From: Streptomyces sp. S.PB5
Lineage (GTDB): Bacteria > Actinomycetota > Actinomycetes > Streptomycetales > Streptomycetaceae
Direction: 5' to 3'
NCBI RefSeq assembly: GCF_030403745.1
Contig: NZ_JAQMWP010000018.1
Coordinates: 62,001 to 126,000, forward strand
DNA: 64,000 nt
Part shown: positions 1-7,905 of the stretch, one piece after another
How the letters are laid out: each line of letters starts with the position of its first letter
Position numbering within the stretch: position 1 is the stretch's first letter
The notes under the pieces: generated by a model
Told to the model about the DNA's origin: nothing
The model's database searches: none
The model's input: the letters and a program-made list of their open reading frames with translations, nothing else
Position numbers and translations under genes: made by a program

Positions 1-1
1 C

Positions 2-103
2 CGCTGGGAGATACGCGACGACATCCACGAAGCGTTCCTCACTCTCGGATGCGCGCTCATCTGCTGGCGACGTCTGATGCGATCGCGTGGGAGTGCTGGG
101 TGA
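2..103 (+). pseudogene. C-terminal scrap of an IS5-family transposase
   Basis: Frame 2 from the window edge reads a peptide containing DDIHEAFLTLGCALICWRRL and stops at 101-103. This is the usual C-terminal tail of one group of IS5-family transposases in Streptomyces. The rest lies outside the window, so I cannot tell whether the element is intact. Positions 104-198 hold nothing I recognise. Confidence 0.6.
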
Positions 104-198
104 GACGACGTGCCGGACTTCCGGACGTCGAAGTTGCGGGGATGCGTAAGGCCGTAATGGCGGCGAGATCTCCTGACGGGTCGTGCCGGTGGGGCGGA

Positions 199-1050
199 TC
201 AGCGGGTGAAGGCGACAGATTCAGCGAGATCCTTCTGAGTCTCGAGCGCGGTGAGACGTTCGGTGAGTGCCGCGTGGATTGCGCTGTAGGTGTCGGAGCC
301 GAGAGTCAGGCGCAGTGGCGGGCTCGGGTGGCGGGTGGTGTCGTAAATCGCGGCGGCGAGCTTGGCCGGGTCGCCGGTGAAGACGCTCTCGTCTGCGGTT
401 TCCAGGTAGTGCCGGGTCTGGCCGACGGCATTGTCGCGGTAGACGGTCGTTTCGGTGGTGTATTGCAGGGCCGAAGCGAAGCCGGTACGGGTGGCGCCGG
501 GCTCGACCAGAGTGAGGTGAATGTTGAAGTCGGAGACCTCGCGGCTGACGCTCTCGGTGAAGCCCTCCAGCCCCCACTTGCCCGCGTGATAGGAGCTGTG
601 AGTGGGGATACCGACCTGGCCGCCCAGGCTGGAGATCTGGATGATGCGGCCACCGCCCTGCTCACGCATCGGCTGCAGGAAGGCGCGGGTGATCAGCATC
701 GGCGCGAGCAGGAGGACCTCGATCTGGTCGCGAATCTGCTCGACGGTCATTTCCTCGGCGGCGCCCACAACCGCGTATCCGGCATTGTTGACCACAATGT
801 CCACCGGCCCGGATTGGAGAGTCCTGCCGACCACCTTGTCCACATCGGCCGGCCGCGTGAGGTCGAGGATCTCGACAGTCAGCCGGTCGCCGTACGTCTC
901 GCGCAGATCTTCCAGAGCTGCCGGGCGGCGGACCGTCGCCGTAACGCGGTCGCCGTTCCGGAGGGCGTGCTCGGTGAGATGGCGGCCCAGCCCACCGGAG
1001 GCTCCGGTGACGAACCAGTGACGTGAGGCCTTGTCGGAGGGGGCGGGCAT
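199..1050 (-). CDS. SDR family oxidoreductase
   Basis: A 283-residue short-chain dehydrogenase/reductase. The Rossmann motif TGASGGLG is at residues 15-22, NNAG at 88-91, the catalytic serine at 140-141 and YxxxK at 154-158, so it should be an active NAD(P)-dependent oxidoreductase. Its substrate is unknown. The reading frame is open further upstream, but I start at 1050 because CAGGAG lies just before that ATG and the extension has no SDR character. It is divergent from a TetR gene at 1151, with a 41-bp palindrome between them, so it is the probable target of that repressor. Confidence 0.88.
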   Translation of the reverse strand: MPAPSDKASRHWFVTGASGGLGRHLTEHALRNGDRVTATVRRPAALEDLRETYGDRLTVEILDLTRPADVDKVVGRTLQSGPVDIVVNNAGYAVVGAAEEMTVEQIRDQIEVLLLAPMLITRAFLQPMREQGGGRIIQISSLGGQVGIPTHSSYHAGKWGLEGFTESVSREVSDFNIHLTLVEPGATRTGFASALQYTTETTVYRDNAVGQTRHYLETADESVFTGDPAKLAAAIYDTTRHPSPPLRLTLGSDTYSAIHAALTERLTALETQKDLAESVAFTR

Positions 1051-1075
1051 GGGGGTCTCCTGAAGTAGAGTAATA

Positions 1076-1116
1076 CCGGAACCTGTTCCGTTTAAGTTAA
1101 GCGGAACGGATTCCGG
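1076..1116. promoter_or_regulatory. 41-bp palindromic operator between SDR and tetR
   Basis: An inverted repeat centred on 1096: CCGGAA (1076-1081) pairs with TTCCGG (1111-1116), and GTTCCG (1085-1090) pairs with CGGAAC (1102-1107). By hand count 17 of 20 position pairs match. It lies in the divergent gap between an SDR gene and a TetR gene, the standard place for a TetR operator controlling both. Confidence 0.72.
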
Positions 1117-1150
1117 AAAGCAACTGGAGATCGACACCGAAGGATCCCGC

Positions 1151-1726
1151 ATGCCCGCCACGCCCCGCCGTACCAGGAGTGACGCGCTGCAGAACCGGGA
1201 GCGCTTGCTCGAGGTCGCCGCGCAGGCCTTCGCCGAGCAGGGGCTGGACACCGCGCCTGCCGCCATCGCCAAGCAGGCGGGCGTCGGTGTCGGCACGCTC
1301 TACCGGCACTTCCCGACTCGGGAAGTCCTCATCGACGCCGCCTACCGGCGCCAACTCACCCAGGTGTGCGAGAAGGTGAACGACCTTGTCACCCAGCACC
1401 CGGCCGCCGAGGCCACCCGGATGTGGATGGAACACTTCATCCACTACGCCACGGCAAAGAGCGGAATGTCCGAAGCCCTCAACGCGGTCATCGCCTCCGG
1501 TATCGATCCATACTCCGACAGCCGCGCACTCCTTACCGACGCAGTCGCCACCCTCCTCGCGGCCGGCGCCCGAGACGGAAGCCTGCGAACGGACGTCGCC
1601 GCGGACAATGTCCTACTCCTCATGGGTGGCATCGCCTATTCCGTGCAGCACGGCACCGAAGAGCAAGCCCGTCCGCTCGTCGACCTCTTCATGGACGCGC
1701 TGACCAAGGACTCGACCGCGGGCTGA
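1151..1726 (+). CDS. TetR family transcriptional regulator
   Basis: A 191-residue TetR repressor. The N-terminal helix-turn-helix covers roughly residues 30-60 and includes GTLYRHF at 48-54. The C-terminal ligand-binding part is variable, as usual in the family, so the inducer cannot be predicted. It is divergent from the SDR gene at 199-1050 and most likely controls itself and that enzyme through the palindrome at 1076-1116. This SDR-TetR arrangement is common in Streptomyces for small-molecule responsive detoxification genes. Confidence 0.9.
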   Translation: MPATPRRTRSDALQNRERLLEVAAQAFAEQGLDTAPAAIAKQAGVGVGTLYRHFPTREVLIDAAYRRQLTQVCEKVNDLVTQHPAAEATRMWMEHFIHYATAKSGMSEALNAVIASGIDPYSDSRALLTDAVATLLAAGARDGSLRTDVAADNVLLLMGGIAYSVQHGTEEQARPLVDLFMDALTKDSTAG

Positions 1727-1858
1727 ACCCGAGCTCCCGGACCGGCACGCCGACGCGAGCGCAGCCACGGTCAATTCATCGAGTGGCTCTGCCGGCACTC
1801 ACGAGGTTCTGGACACATGCCCGCACCGGCGGGCGAGCGGGGTCGTCGGCGACCGCGT

Positions 1859-2533
1859 TCACCAGGCAGCGGTGACGGCGTCGGTCCGCACAGGCGCGGC
1901 CGTCTTCGCGGTGATCTCGTCGAGGGTGATGCCGGGTGCGGTTTCGACGACGGCCAGGCCGTCGGGTGTGATGTCGAGGACGCCGAGGTCGGTGATGACG
2001 CGGTGGACGCACCGTTCGCCGGTGAGCGGGAGGGTGCACTCGGTCAGGATCTTCGGGCTGCCGTCCTTGGCGGTGTGCTCCATCAGGACGACGACCCGGC
2101 GGGCGCCGTGGACCAGGTCCATCGCCCCGCCCATGCCCTTGACCATCTTTCCGGGGATCATCCAGTTGGCCAGGTCACCGCGTGCCGACACCTGCATGGC
2201 GCCCAGCACCGCGGTGTCGATGTGACCGCCGCGGATCATGCCGAAGGACAGGGCCGAGTCGAAGAAGGACGCGCCGGGCAGAACGGTGACCGTCTCCTTG
2301 CCCGCGTTGATGAGGTCCGGGTCGACCTCGTCGTCGGTCGGGTAGGGGCCGGTGCCGAGGATGCCGTTCTCGGAGTGCAGCACCACGTGCACGCCGGGCG
2401 GGAGGTGGCCCGGGATGCGGGTGGGCAGGCCGATGCCGAGGTTGACGTAGGAGCCGTCGGTGAGTTCGGCGGCGGCGCGGGCGGCCATCTGGTCGCGGGT
2501 CCAGCCCCGGGGCGTGTCCATCGTCGCTCTCAT
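1859..2533 (-). CDS. CoA-transferase subunit B (3-oxoacid CoA-transferase type)
   Basis: A 224-residue beta subunit of a family I CoA-transferase. The SENG motif with the catalytic glutamate is at residues 54-57 (Glu55), and NLGIGLPT is at 31-38. With the alpha subunit just upstream it should move CoA between succinyl-CoA (or acetyl-CoA) and a 3-oxo acid, as PcaIJ does in the beta-ketoadipate pathway. Its start overlaps the alpha-subunit stop (ATGA, 2530-2533). It is the last gene of the operon, which suggests it activates the final acid product of the pathway for thiolysis. Confidence 0.9.
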   Translation of the reverse strand: MRATMDTPRGWTRDQMAARAAAELTDGSYVNLGIGLPTRIPGHLPPGVHVVLHSENGILGTGPYPTDDEVDPDLINAGKETVTVLPGASFFDSALSFGMIRGGHIDTAVLGAMQVSARGDLANWMIPGKMVKGMGGAMDLVHGARRVVVLMEHTAKDGSPKILTECTLPLTGERCVHRVITDLGVLDITPDGLAVVETAPGITLDEITAKTAAPVRTDAVTAAW

Positions 2534-3285
2534 GCTCGTACCGTCCTCTTCTCGATCTGTTTGTCAGCGGCCTGAGTGGGGGTGAGTTCCACGATCCGCT
2601 GGATGAAGACGCCGGGGACGTGGACGGCGTCGGGGCTCAGCTCGCCCGGTTCCACGAGCTCTTCGACCTCGGCGATCGTGATCCGGCCGGCCATCGCCGC
2701 GAGCGGGTTGAAGTTGGCCGCGGCGCGGCGGAAGACGAGGTTGCCGTGCCGGTCCCCCCGCCAGGCCCGGACGAGGGCGAAGTCGGTGGTGATGGCGTGC
2801 TCCAGGACGTGCGGTCGACCGCGGAAGTCCCGGGTCTCCTTGGGCGGGGAGGCCACGGCGACCGAGCCGTCCGCCGCGTACCTCCACGGCAGACCGCCGT
2901 GGGCGACCTGGGTGCCCACACCGGCCGGGGTGTAGAACGCGGGGATGCCCGCGCCGCCGGCGCGCAGCCGTTCGGCCAGTGTGCCCTGCGGCACCAGCTC
3001 CACCTCCAGCTCACCCGACAGGTACTGGCGGGCGAACTCCTTGTTCTCGCCGACGTAACTGCCCGTCACGCGGGCGATCCGGCCGGCGGCGAGCAGCACG
3101 CCCAGCCCACGGCCGTCCACGCCGCAGTTGTTCGACACGACCCGCAGGCTGGTGGCGCCCTGCTCGTGCAGGGCCCGGATCACCACCGCGGGGATGCCGC
3201 TGAGGCCGAAGCCGCCGACGGCCAGTGACGCGCCGTCGGGAATGTCGGCGACCGCCTCTTCGGCGGACGCGCTGACCTTGTTCAC
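2530..3285 (-). CDS. CoA-transferase subunit A
   Basis: A 251-residue alpha subunit of a family I CoA-transferase, with the glycine-rich segment GGFGLSGIP at residues 24-32. The separate A and B subunits match the PcaI/PcaJ and ScoA/ScoB layout. It lies 11 bp after an SDR gene and overlaps subunit B, so the pair is part of the minus-strand catabolic operon. I cannot distinguish 3-oxoadipate from acetoacetate specificity from sequence alone. Confidence 0.9.
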   Translation of the reverse strand: MNKVSASAEEAVADIPDGASLAVGGFGLSGIPAVVIRALHEQGATSLRVVSNNCGVDGRGLGVLLAAGRIARVTGSYVGENKEFARQYLSGELEVELVPQGTLAERLRAGGAGIPAFYTPAGVGTQVAHGGLPWRYAADGSVAVASPPKETRDFRGRPHVLEHAITTDFALVRAWRGDRHGNLVFRRAAANFNPLAAMAGRITIAEVEELVEPGELSPDAVHVPGVFIQRIVELTPTQAADKQIEKRTVRA

Positions 3286-3296
3286 TGAACGACCTT

Positions 3297-4067
3297 TCAG
3301 CCGGGGAGTACGGATGACCAGCCGCCGTCGACGACGAGGTTGGCGCCGGTGATGTAGGACGCCTCGTCGGAGGCGAGGAAGACCGCGGCGTTCACGACCT
3401 CGTCGGGGAGGCCGACGCGGCCGAGGGGGATGTGGCGGGCGATGGCGCGCATGGGGTGATCGGCGGCGAGCAGGTCACCGCGCGAGCCCTCGGTGTCGAC
3501 CAGCCCGGGGCTGACGCAGTTGGCCCGGATGCCGTGCGGGGCGCCTTCGGCGGCGAGTTGGCGGGTCAGGGCGATCACGGCGCCCTTGGAGGCGGAGTGC
3601 GCCGTGCGCCGGTTGGTCAGCGAGCCGATCAGTCCGGCCGTCGAGCCGACGGTGAGGACGCAGCCGCGGCTGCGCACCAGGTGCGGCCAGGCGACGTGCG
3701 CGGCCAGCCACACCGAGTTCAGCTCCGCGCGCAGCGTGAAGGTGAAGTCCTCGTACGGCTGGGTGTCCACGGCTCCGAAACGGACGGCACCGGCGTTGGC
3801 GTAGAGGATGTCGATCCCGCCGAAGGCGTCCACGGCCTCCTGCACCCACGCGCGGACGGAGGCCTCGTCCGTGACGTCCAGCGGGCCGGGAGTCAGGGCG
3901 GTGCCGCCCGCCTCCCCCACGAGCCGCTGGGTCTCCAGCGCCGCCTCGTGCAGCAGGTCTCCGCCGACGACGATCGCGCCCTCGGCCGCGAACCGCAGCG
4001 CCGCCGCCCGGCCCTGACCACGGGCGGTGCCCGAGATCAGGGCCACCTTGCCTTCGAGGCGTCTCAT
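3297..4067 (-). CDS. SDR family protein with His in place of the catalytic Tyr
   Basis: A 256-residue classical SDR: cofactor motif SGTARGQG at residues 12-19, NAG at 91-93, Asn117, Ser142 and Lys161. The catalytic tyrosine of YxxxK is replaced by His157 (HSASK). The codon is CAC, one base from TAC. Either activity is lost or altered, or this is a point mutation. The C-terminal motif GANLVVDGG is normal. The start at 4067 overlaps the stop of the preceding SDR gene (ATGA); the longer open frame upstream is an artefact of high G+C. Its place in the operon suggests a redox step on a ring-cleavage intermediate. Confidence 0.85.
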   Translation of the reverse strand: MRRLEGKVALISGTARGQGRAAALRFAAEGAIVVGGDLLHEAALETQRLVGEAGGTALTPGPLDVTDEASVRAWVQEAVDAFGGIDILYANAGAVRFGAVDTQPYEDFTFTLRAELNSVWLAAHVAWPHLVRSRGCVLTVGSTAGLIGSLTNRRTAHSASKGAVIALTRQLAAEGAPHGIRANCVSPGLVDTEGSRGDLLAADHPMRAIARHIPLGRVGLPDEVVNAAVFLASDEASYITGANLVVDGGWSSVLPG

Positions 4068-4816
4068 GACGCCTCCGGGCGCAACGCGTCGGCGATGGAC
4101 TTCACACCGCCGTGCGCGGTGAGTCCGCCGTCGACCGGGATCTCGGCGCCGGTGATGAACGAGGACTCGTCGGACAGGAGGAAGACCACGAGCGGGGCTA
4201 CCTCGTCCACCGTGCCGGTGCGGCCGAGAGGAGTCTCGCGGATGTTCGCCTCGCGGAAGGCAGGGGCGGCGGAGGCGGTCATCTCGGTCTCGATGAAGCC
4301 GGGGTGGATCGTGTTGACCCGGATGCCGCGCGGGCCGAGCTCTGTGGCCGCGGTCTTCGACAGGCCGCGCAGTGCCCACTTGCTGGTCGTGTACGCGACC
4401 GGGTAGTGGCCGCTGAGCGCGGCGGTGGAACCGACGTTGACGACGGACGAGCCGGGCGGCATCAGCGGGGTCAGGTGCTGGATTCCCAGCAACGGGCCGG
4501 TGACGTTGACGGCGTGGACACGGGCGAAGTCGTCGGGGGTGACCTCGCCGAGGCGGGCACGCCAGGTGATGCCCGCGTTGTTGACCAGGCCGTGCACCTG
4601 GCCGTACGACTCCCGCAGTTCGGCGGCCAGTTCCGCCCACTGCTTGTCGTCGGTGACGTCGAGCCGGCGGCAGCCGGGGGCCTCGGTCACGTCGGTGGCG
4701 ATGACACGGGCGCCCTCGCGCGTCAGTGCCTCGGCCTCGGCGGCGCCCTGGCCGCGCGCGGCGCCGGTGACGACGACTACCTTGCCGAGGAGTCTCTTGG
4801 GGTGCAGGTCGTTCAC
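4064..4816 (-). CDS. SDR family oxidoreductase
   Basis: A 250-residue classical SDR with an intact active site: TGAARGQG at 17-24, NNAG at 79-82, Ser130 and Tyr142-x3-Lys146. The GTG start at 4816 overlaps the stop of the upstream FAH-family gene (GTGA), which indicates translational coupling. It is similar in plan to the next gene, the SDR with His157, and the two probably arose by duplication. It likely oxidises or reduces a hydroxy/keto intermediate of the aromatic pathway; substrate unknown. Confidence 0.87.
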   Translation of the reverse strand: MNDLHPKRLLGKVVVVTGAARGQGAAEAEALTREGARVIATDVTEAPGCRRLDVTDDKQWAELAAELRESYGQVHGLVNNAGITWRARLGEVTPDDFARVHAVNVTGPLLGIQHLTPLMPPGSSVVNVGSTAALSGHYPVAYTTSKWALRGLSKTAATELGPRGIRVNTIHPGFIETEMTASAAPAFREANIRETPLGRTGTVDEVAPLVVFLLSDESSFITGAEIPVDGGLTAHGGVKSIADALRPEAS

Positions 4817-5784
4817 GGCCGCTCCCGGCTGCGGCGGCGGGCGGTCGGCAGTGGCTGCCGATCCCTGCCCGCGACCACGGTGTTGGAGACGGTGCCGATG
4901 CCCTCCACGGTGAGGGTGACGGTGTCGCCCGGTTTCAGCGGGGGCGGGACCTGCTCGCCCCGGACGCCCCACAGCTCGGCGAGGCAGCCGCCGTTGCCGC
5001 AGGTGCCGGAGCCGAGCACGTCGCCGGGGCGGACGACGGTGCCCCGCGAGGCGTAGGCGGCCATCTCCTCGAAGGTCCAGCTCATGTTGGACAGCAGGTC
5101 CTTGCCGACGACCTCGCCGTTCACCGAGGCGGTCAGCGCCAGGCGCAGAAAGCCGTCGGTGTCGCGGTAGGGCTCCAACTCGTCGGCGGTGACCAGGTAC
5201 GGGCCGAGGGTGGCGGCGGTGTCCTTGCCCTTGCACGGGCCGAGGCGCACCTGCATCTCGCGGGACTGCAAGTCGCGGGCCGACCAGTCGTTGAAGACCG
5301 TGTAGCCGATGATGTGGTCCCGTGCCTGTTCCGGCGTCAGGTCCCGCCCCTCCCGGCCGATGACGGCGGCGACCTCCAGCTCGAAGTCGAGGACCTCGCT
5401 GCCCGGCGGCACCGGGACGTCGTCGTGGGCGCCGATGACGGCGTACGGATTGGTGAAGTAGAACGTCGGGGCGTCGTACCAGGCTTCGGGCACCCCGCCG
5501 ACGCCGTCGACGGATCGCCGCACCCCTTCGACGTGCTCCTCGAAGGTGACGAAGTCCCGCACGGTGGGCGGCTCAAGCGGCGGCAGCAGTCGCACCTCGG
5601 ACACATGGGGACCCGACGGGACGTCGAGGGTGGCGGCGCCGGCATCCAGGAGCGCGTCGAGTCCGTCGCCGCGGCTGATCAGTTCCGCGAGCGAGCGCGC
5701 CCCGGGAACCGGATGGAGGGTGCCGTCCTCCTCGACGACGGCGACCCGGCGCTGGTGTCGGTGTTCATAGGTGGCGAAGCGCAT
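4813..5784 (-). CDS. Fumarylacetoacetate hydrolase family protein
   Basis: A 323-residue FAH-fold enzyme. The metal-binding acidic residues are in LDFELEV (Glu135, Glu137) and NDWSARD (Asp166). Members hydrolyse C-C bonds of diketo acids or act as hydratases, decarboxylases or isomerases in meta-cleavage pathways. It has an N-terminal domain of about 70 residues before the catalytic barrel, as in fumarylacetoacetase-like proteins. It follows the ring-cleavage dioxygenase gene by 105 bp and is translationally coupled to the next SDR. A second FAH-fold gene opens the same operon. Confidence 0.9.
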   Translation of the reverse strand: MRFATYEHRHQRRVAVVEEDGTLHPVPGARSLAELISRGDGLDALLDAGAATLDVPSGPHVSEVRLLPPLEPPTVRDFVTFEEHVEGVRRSVDGVGGVPEAWYDAPTFYFTNPYAVIGAHDDVPVPPGSEVLDFELEVAAVIGREGRDLTPEQARDHIIGYTVFNDWSARDLQSREMQVRLGPCKGKDTAATLGPYLVTADELEPYRDTDGFLRLALTASVNGEVVGKDLLSNMSWTFEEMAAYASRGTVVRPGDVLGSGTCGNGGCLAELWGVRGEQVPPPLKPGDTVTLTVEGIGTVSNTVVAGRDRQPLPTARRRSRERP

Positions 5785-5825
5785 GCACGGCTCCAGGCTC
5801 CGGCGGTCATCGACAGCGGTGGGAA

Positions 5826-5877
5826 CCGGGGACGCGGCAAGGGCGTCAGGGCGGTGACAGGGCCACCGCGTCCCCGG
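5826..5877 (-). promoter_or_regulatory. Intercistronic hairpin inside the catabolic operon
   Basis: A perfect 12-bp inverted repeat (5826-5837 and 5866-5877) with a 28-nt loop, in the 105-bp gap between the dioxygenase stop and the next FAH gene. All other junctions in this operon overlap or are under 30 bp. It could be an mRNA processing or stability element or a partial terminator that sets different expression for the two halves of the operon. Confidence 0.45.
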
Positions 5878-5889
5878 GGTTCGAGAGGG

Positions 5890-6828
5890 TCAGACCGGCG
5901 GGGCGACGAACACACCACGGTCGACGTCGTTGAACGACTCCTTGGCGACCAGCTCGTTCATCGGGTTCGCCGTGCCCCACTGGTCGGTGACCTCGGGCTG
6001 GGAGAAGTCGTAGACGTGGGGATGCCAGGTGTCCTCGTCCAGCAGCTCCAACTCCGTCGTGTACTCCACGGTGTTGCCGTGCGGGTCCAGGAAGTACGTG
6101 AACGTGTTGTCGCCCGCCACGTGCCGGCCCGGACCCCAGACTTTCTTGAAGCCGGCGCGGATGATGCGGCCGGAGCCGCGCATGTACTCGTCCAGGCCGC
6201 GCATCTCGAAGGAGACGTGGTGCAGGGAGGTGTGCGGGCCCTTGGCGATGGCCATGGAGTGGTGCTGGTTGGAGATCCGCATGAAGTGCATGACGTCACC
6301 GACGTACGGCGAGCTGAGCGTGTCGGAGTGGCGGAAGCCGAGGTGGGTCTCGTACCACTCACGGGTCCGGTCCAGGTCCGGCGAGTTCAGCACGACGTGC
6401 GACAGTTTGACCGGGATCGACTCCTTCTCCTCGATCTTGCGGTGCTGCCGTACGTCCACATCGGCGGAGACCTCGATGGTGCGGCCGTCGATGTCGAAGA
6501 AGCGGAAGCCGTAGCCGCCGCCGGGGGTGTCGATCTTGCCCGGTTGGGAGATCAACCGCACGCCGCCCGTGAGGAGTTGGTCGGCGAGGGTGTCCACGTC
6601 CTCGGCGGAGGCGGCGCCGTAGGAGACGAGGTCGAGGCGCTTCTCCTCGGCCTTGCGCAGCCGCACCACGTACTGTTCGGGGCTGCCCTCGGCGGCGAGG
6701 AAGGAGATGCCGGAGTCCTCGGCGACCTTGGTCAGGCCCCAGACGCCGGCGTAGAAGTCGAGCTGCTTGTCGTAGTCGGGCACGGCGAGATCGACGTGCC
6801 GCAGATGGGTGAGCAGACGTGCGCTCAT
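5890..6828 (-). CDS. Extradiol ring-cleavage dioxygenase (VOC fold)
   Basis: A 312-residue two-domain type I extradiol dioxygenase. The predicted Fe(II) ligands fall almost where they do in BphC: His144 (SHVVLNSPD), His204 (LHHVSFEM) and Glu255 (GNTVEYTTE). It should open a catechol-type ring next to the hydroxyls. The N-terminal VOC domain (about 1-130) lacks the metal ligands, as expected. The specific catechol cannot be read from sequence. It is the key enzyme that identifies the operon as a meta-cleavage pathway. Confidence 0.88.
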   Translation of the reverse strand: MSARLLTHLRHVDLAVPDYDKQLDFYAGVWGLTKVAEDSGISFLAAEGSPEQYVVRLRKAEEKRLDLVSYGAASAEDVDTLADQLLTGGVRLISQPGKIDTPGGGYGFRFFDIDGRTIEVSADVDVRQHRKIEEKESIPVKLSHVVLNSPDLDRTREWYETHLGFRHSDTLSSPYVGDVMHFMRISNQHHSMAIAKGPHTSLHHVSFEMRGLDEYMRGSGRIIRAGFKKVWGPGRHVAGDNTFTYFLDPHGNTVEYTTELELLDEDTWHPHVYDFSQPEVTDQWGTANPMNELVAKESFNDVDRGVFVAPPV

Positions 6829-6852
6829 GGTGGGTTTTCCTCCTGTGGGGGG

Positions 6853-7905
6853 TCAGGTGAGGCGCAGCAGCGTTGTCGCGTTGCCGCCGCGCACGGCGTG
6901 GAAGTCGTCTTCGGGCAGGCGTGCGGCGCGCAGTGCGCCGACAGGGTCCTCGGTGCCCATGTCGAAGGGGAAGTCGGAGCCGAGCAGTACCCGGTCCGAA
7001 CCGGCGGCCCGGATCAACTCCCGCAGCACGTACGGGTCATGGACCAGGGAGTCGAAGTACAGGCGCTTGAGGTAGCTGCTGGGCAGGTGGGCGCAGCCCG
7101 CGCCCGCGTCGGAGCGGGCCGACCAGGCGTGGTCGGAGCGGCCGATGTGGGTGGGCAGATAGCCGCCCCCGTGCGCGGCGAGAACCTTCAGCTCCGGGTG
7201 CCGGTCCAGCACCCCGGAGAAGATCAGGTGCGAGAGGGCGACGGCGTTCTCGGTGGGCTGGCCGACGGTGTTGGACAGGTACCACCGGTCGAGGCGCTCG
7301 TCGAGCGTGCAGCCGAAGGGGTGCAGGAAGAGGATCGCGCCCGTCTCCTCGGCCCGGGTCCAGAAGGGCTCGTACGCCGGATCCGACAGCTCCCGTCCCG
7401 GCGCGTGCGAGGAGATCTCGACACCCGACAGGCCCATGCCCATGGCGAGTTCGAGCGCGCGCACCGCCGATTCCGGGTGCTGCAGGGGGACGAGGCCCAG
7501 ACCCTGCAGCCGGCCGGGCGCCTGGGCGCAGTGGGCGGCCGTCGCCTCGTTGGCGAGGAGGTACACCTTCTCCGCCGTCTCCTCGTCCGCCCAGTAGTGG
7601 TAGTGCGAGGGCGACGGGCTGACCAGCTGGACGTCCACACCCTGCGCGTCCATCGCGGCCAGTCGTACGGCGACGTCCGTCAGCCTCGGGATGCGCTCGG
7701 CGACCATGGGGCCGTTGACGGCGAGGGCCGCGGGCCCGTTGCGGCGGGCGTCGAGGGCCCTGGCCTCCGCGAGGCCCGGCAGGCCGGCCACCAGGGCCTC
7801 GACCTCCGGGATCAGGACGTGTGCGTGTACGTCGACAGTCGGCGAGGGGCGTTGGTCGCGTTGGGTGCGTCTGCCAGCGGTGGCCGGGGGAGGGTAGGCC
7901 GTCAC
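6853..7905 (-). CDS. Amidohydrolase family protein (ACMSD-like)
   Basis: A 350-residue metal-dependent TIM-barrel protein of the amidohydrolase_2 group: HxH at residues 27-29, His195, His245 and Asp311 (GSDFPFDMG). The closest known type is 2-amino-3-carboxymuconate semialdehyde decarboxylase, and related enzymes decarboxylate or hydrolyse products of aromatic ring cleavage. That fits its position between the flavin hydroxylase and the extradiol dioxygenase. The GTG start at 7905 overlaps the hydroxylase stop (GTGA). Whether it removes a carboxyl before or after ring opening is not evident. Confidence 0.85.
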   Translation of the reverse strand: MTAYPPPATAGRRTQRDQRPSPTVDVHAHVLIPEVEALVAGLPGLAEARALDARRNGPAALAVNGPMVAERIPRLTDVAVRLAAMDAQGVDVQLVSPSPSHYHYWADEETAEKVYLLANEATAAHCAQAPGRLQGLGLVPLQHPESAVRALELAMGMGLSGVEISSHAPGRELSDPAYEPFWTRAEETGAILFLHPFGCTLDERLDRWYLSNTVGQPTENAVALSHLIFSGVLDRHPELKVLAAHGGGYLPTHIGRSDHAWSARSDAGAGCAHLPSSYLKRLYFDSLVHDPYVLRELIRAAGSDRVLLGSDFPFDMGTEDPVGALRAARLPEDDFHAVRGGNATTLLRLT

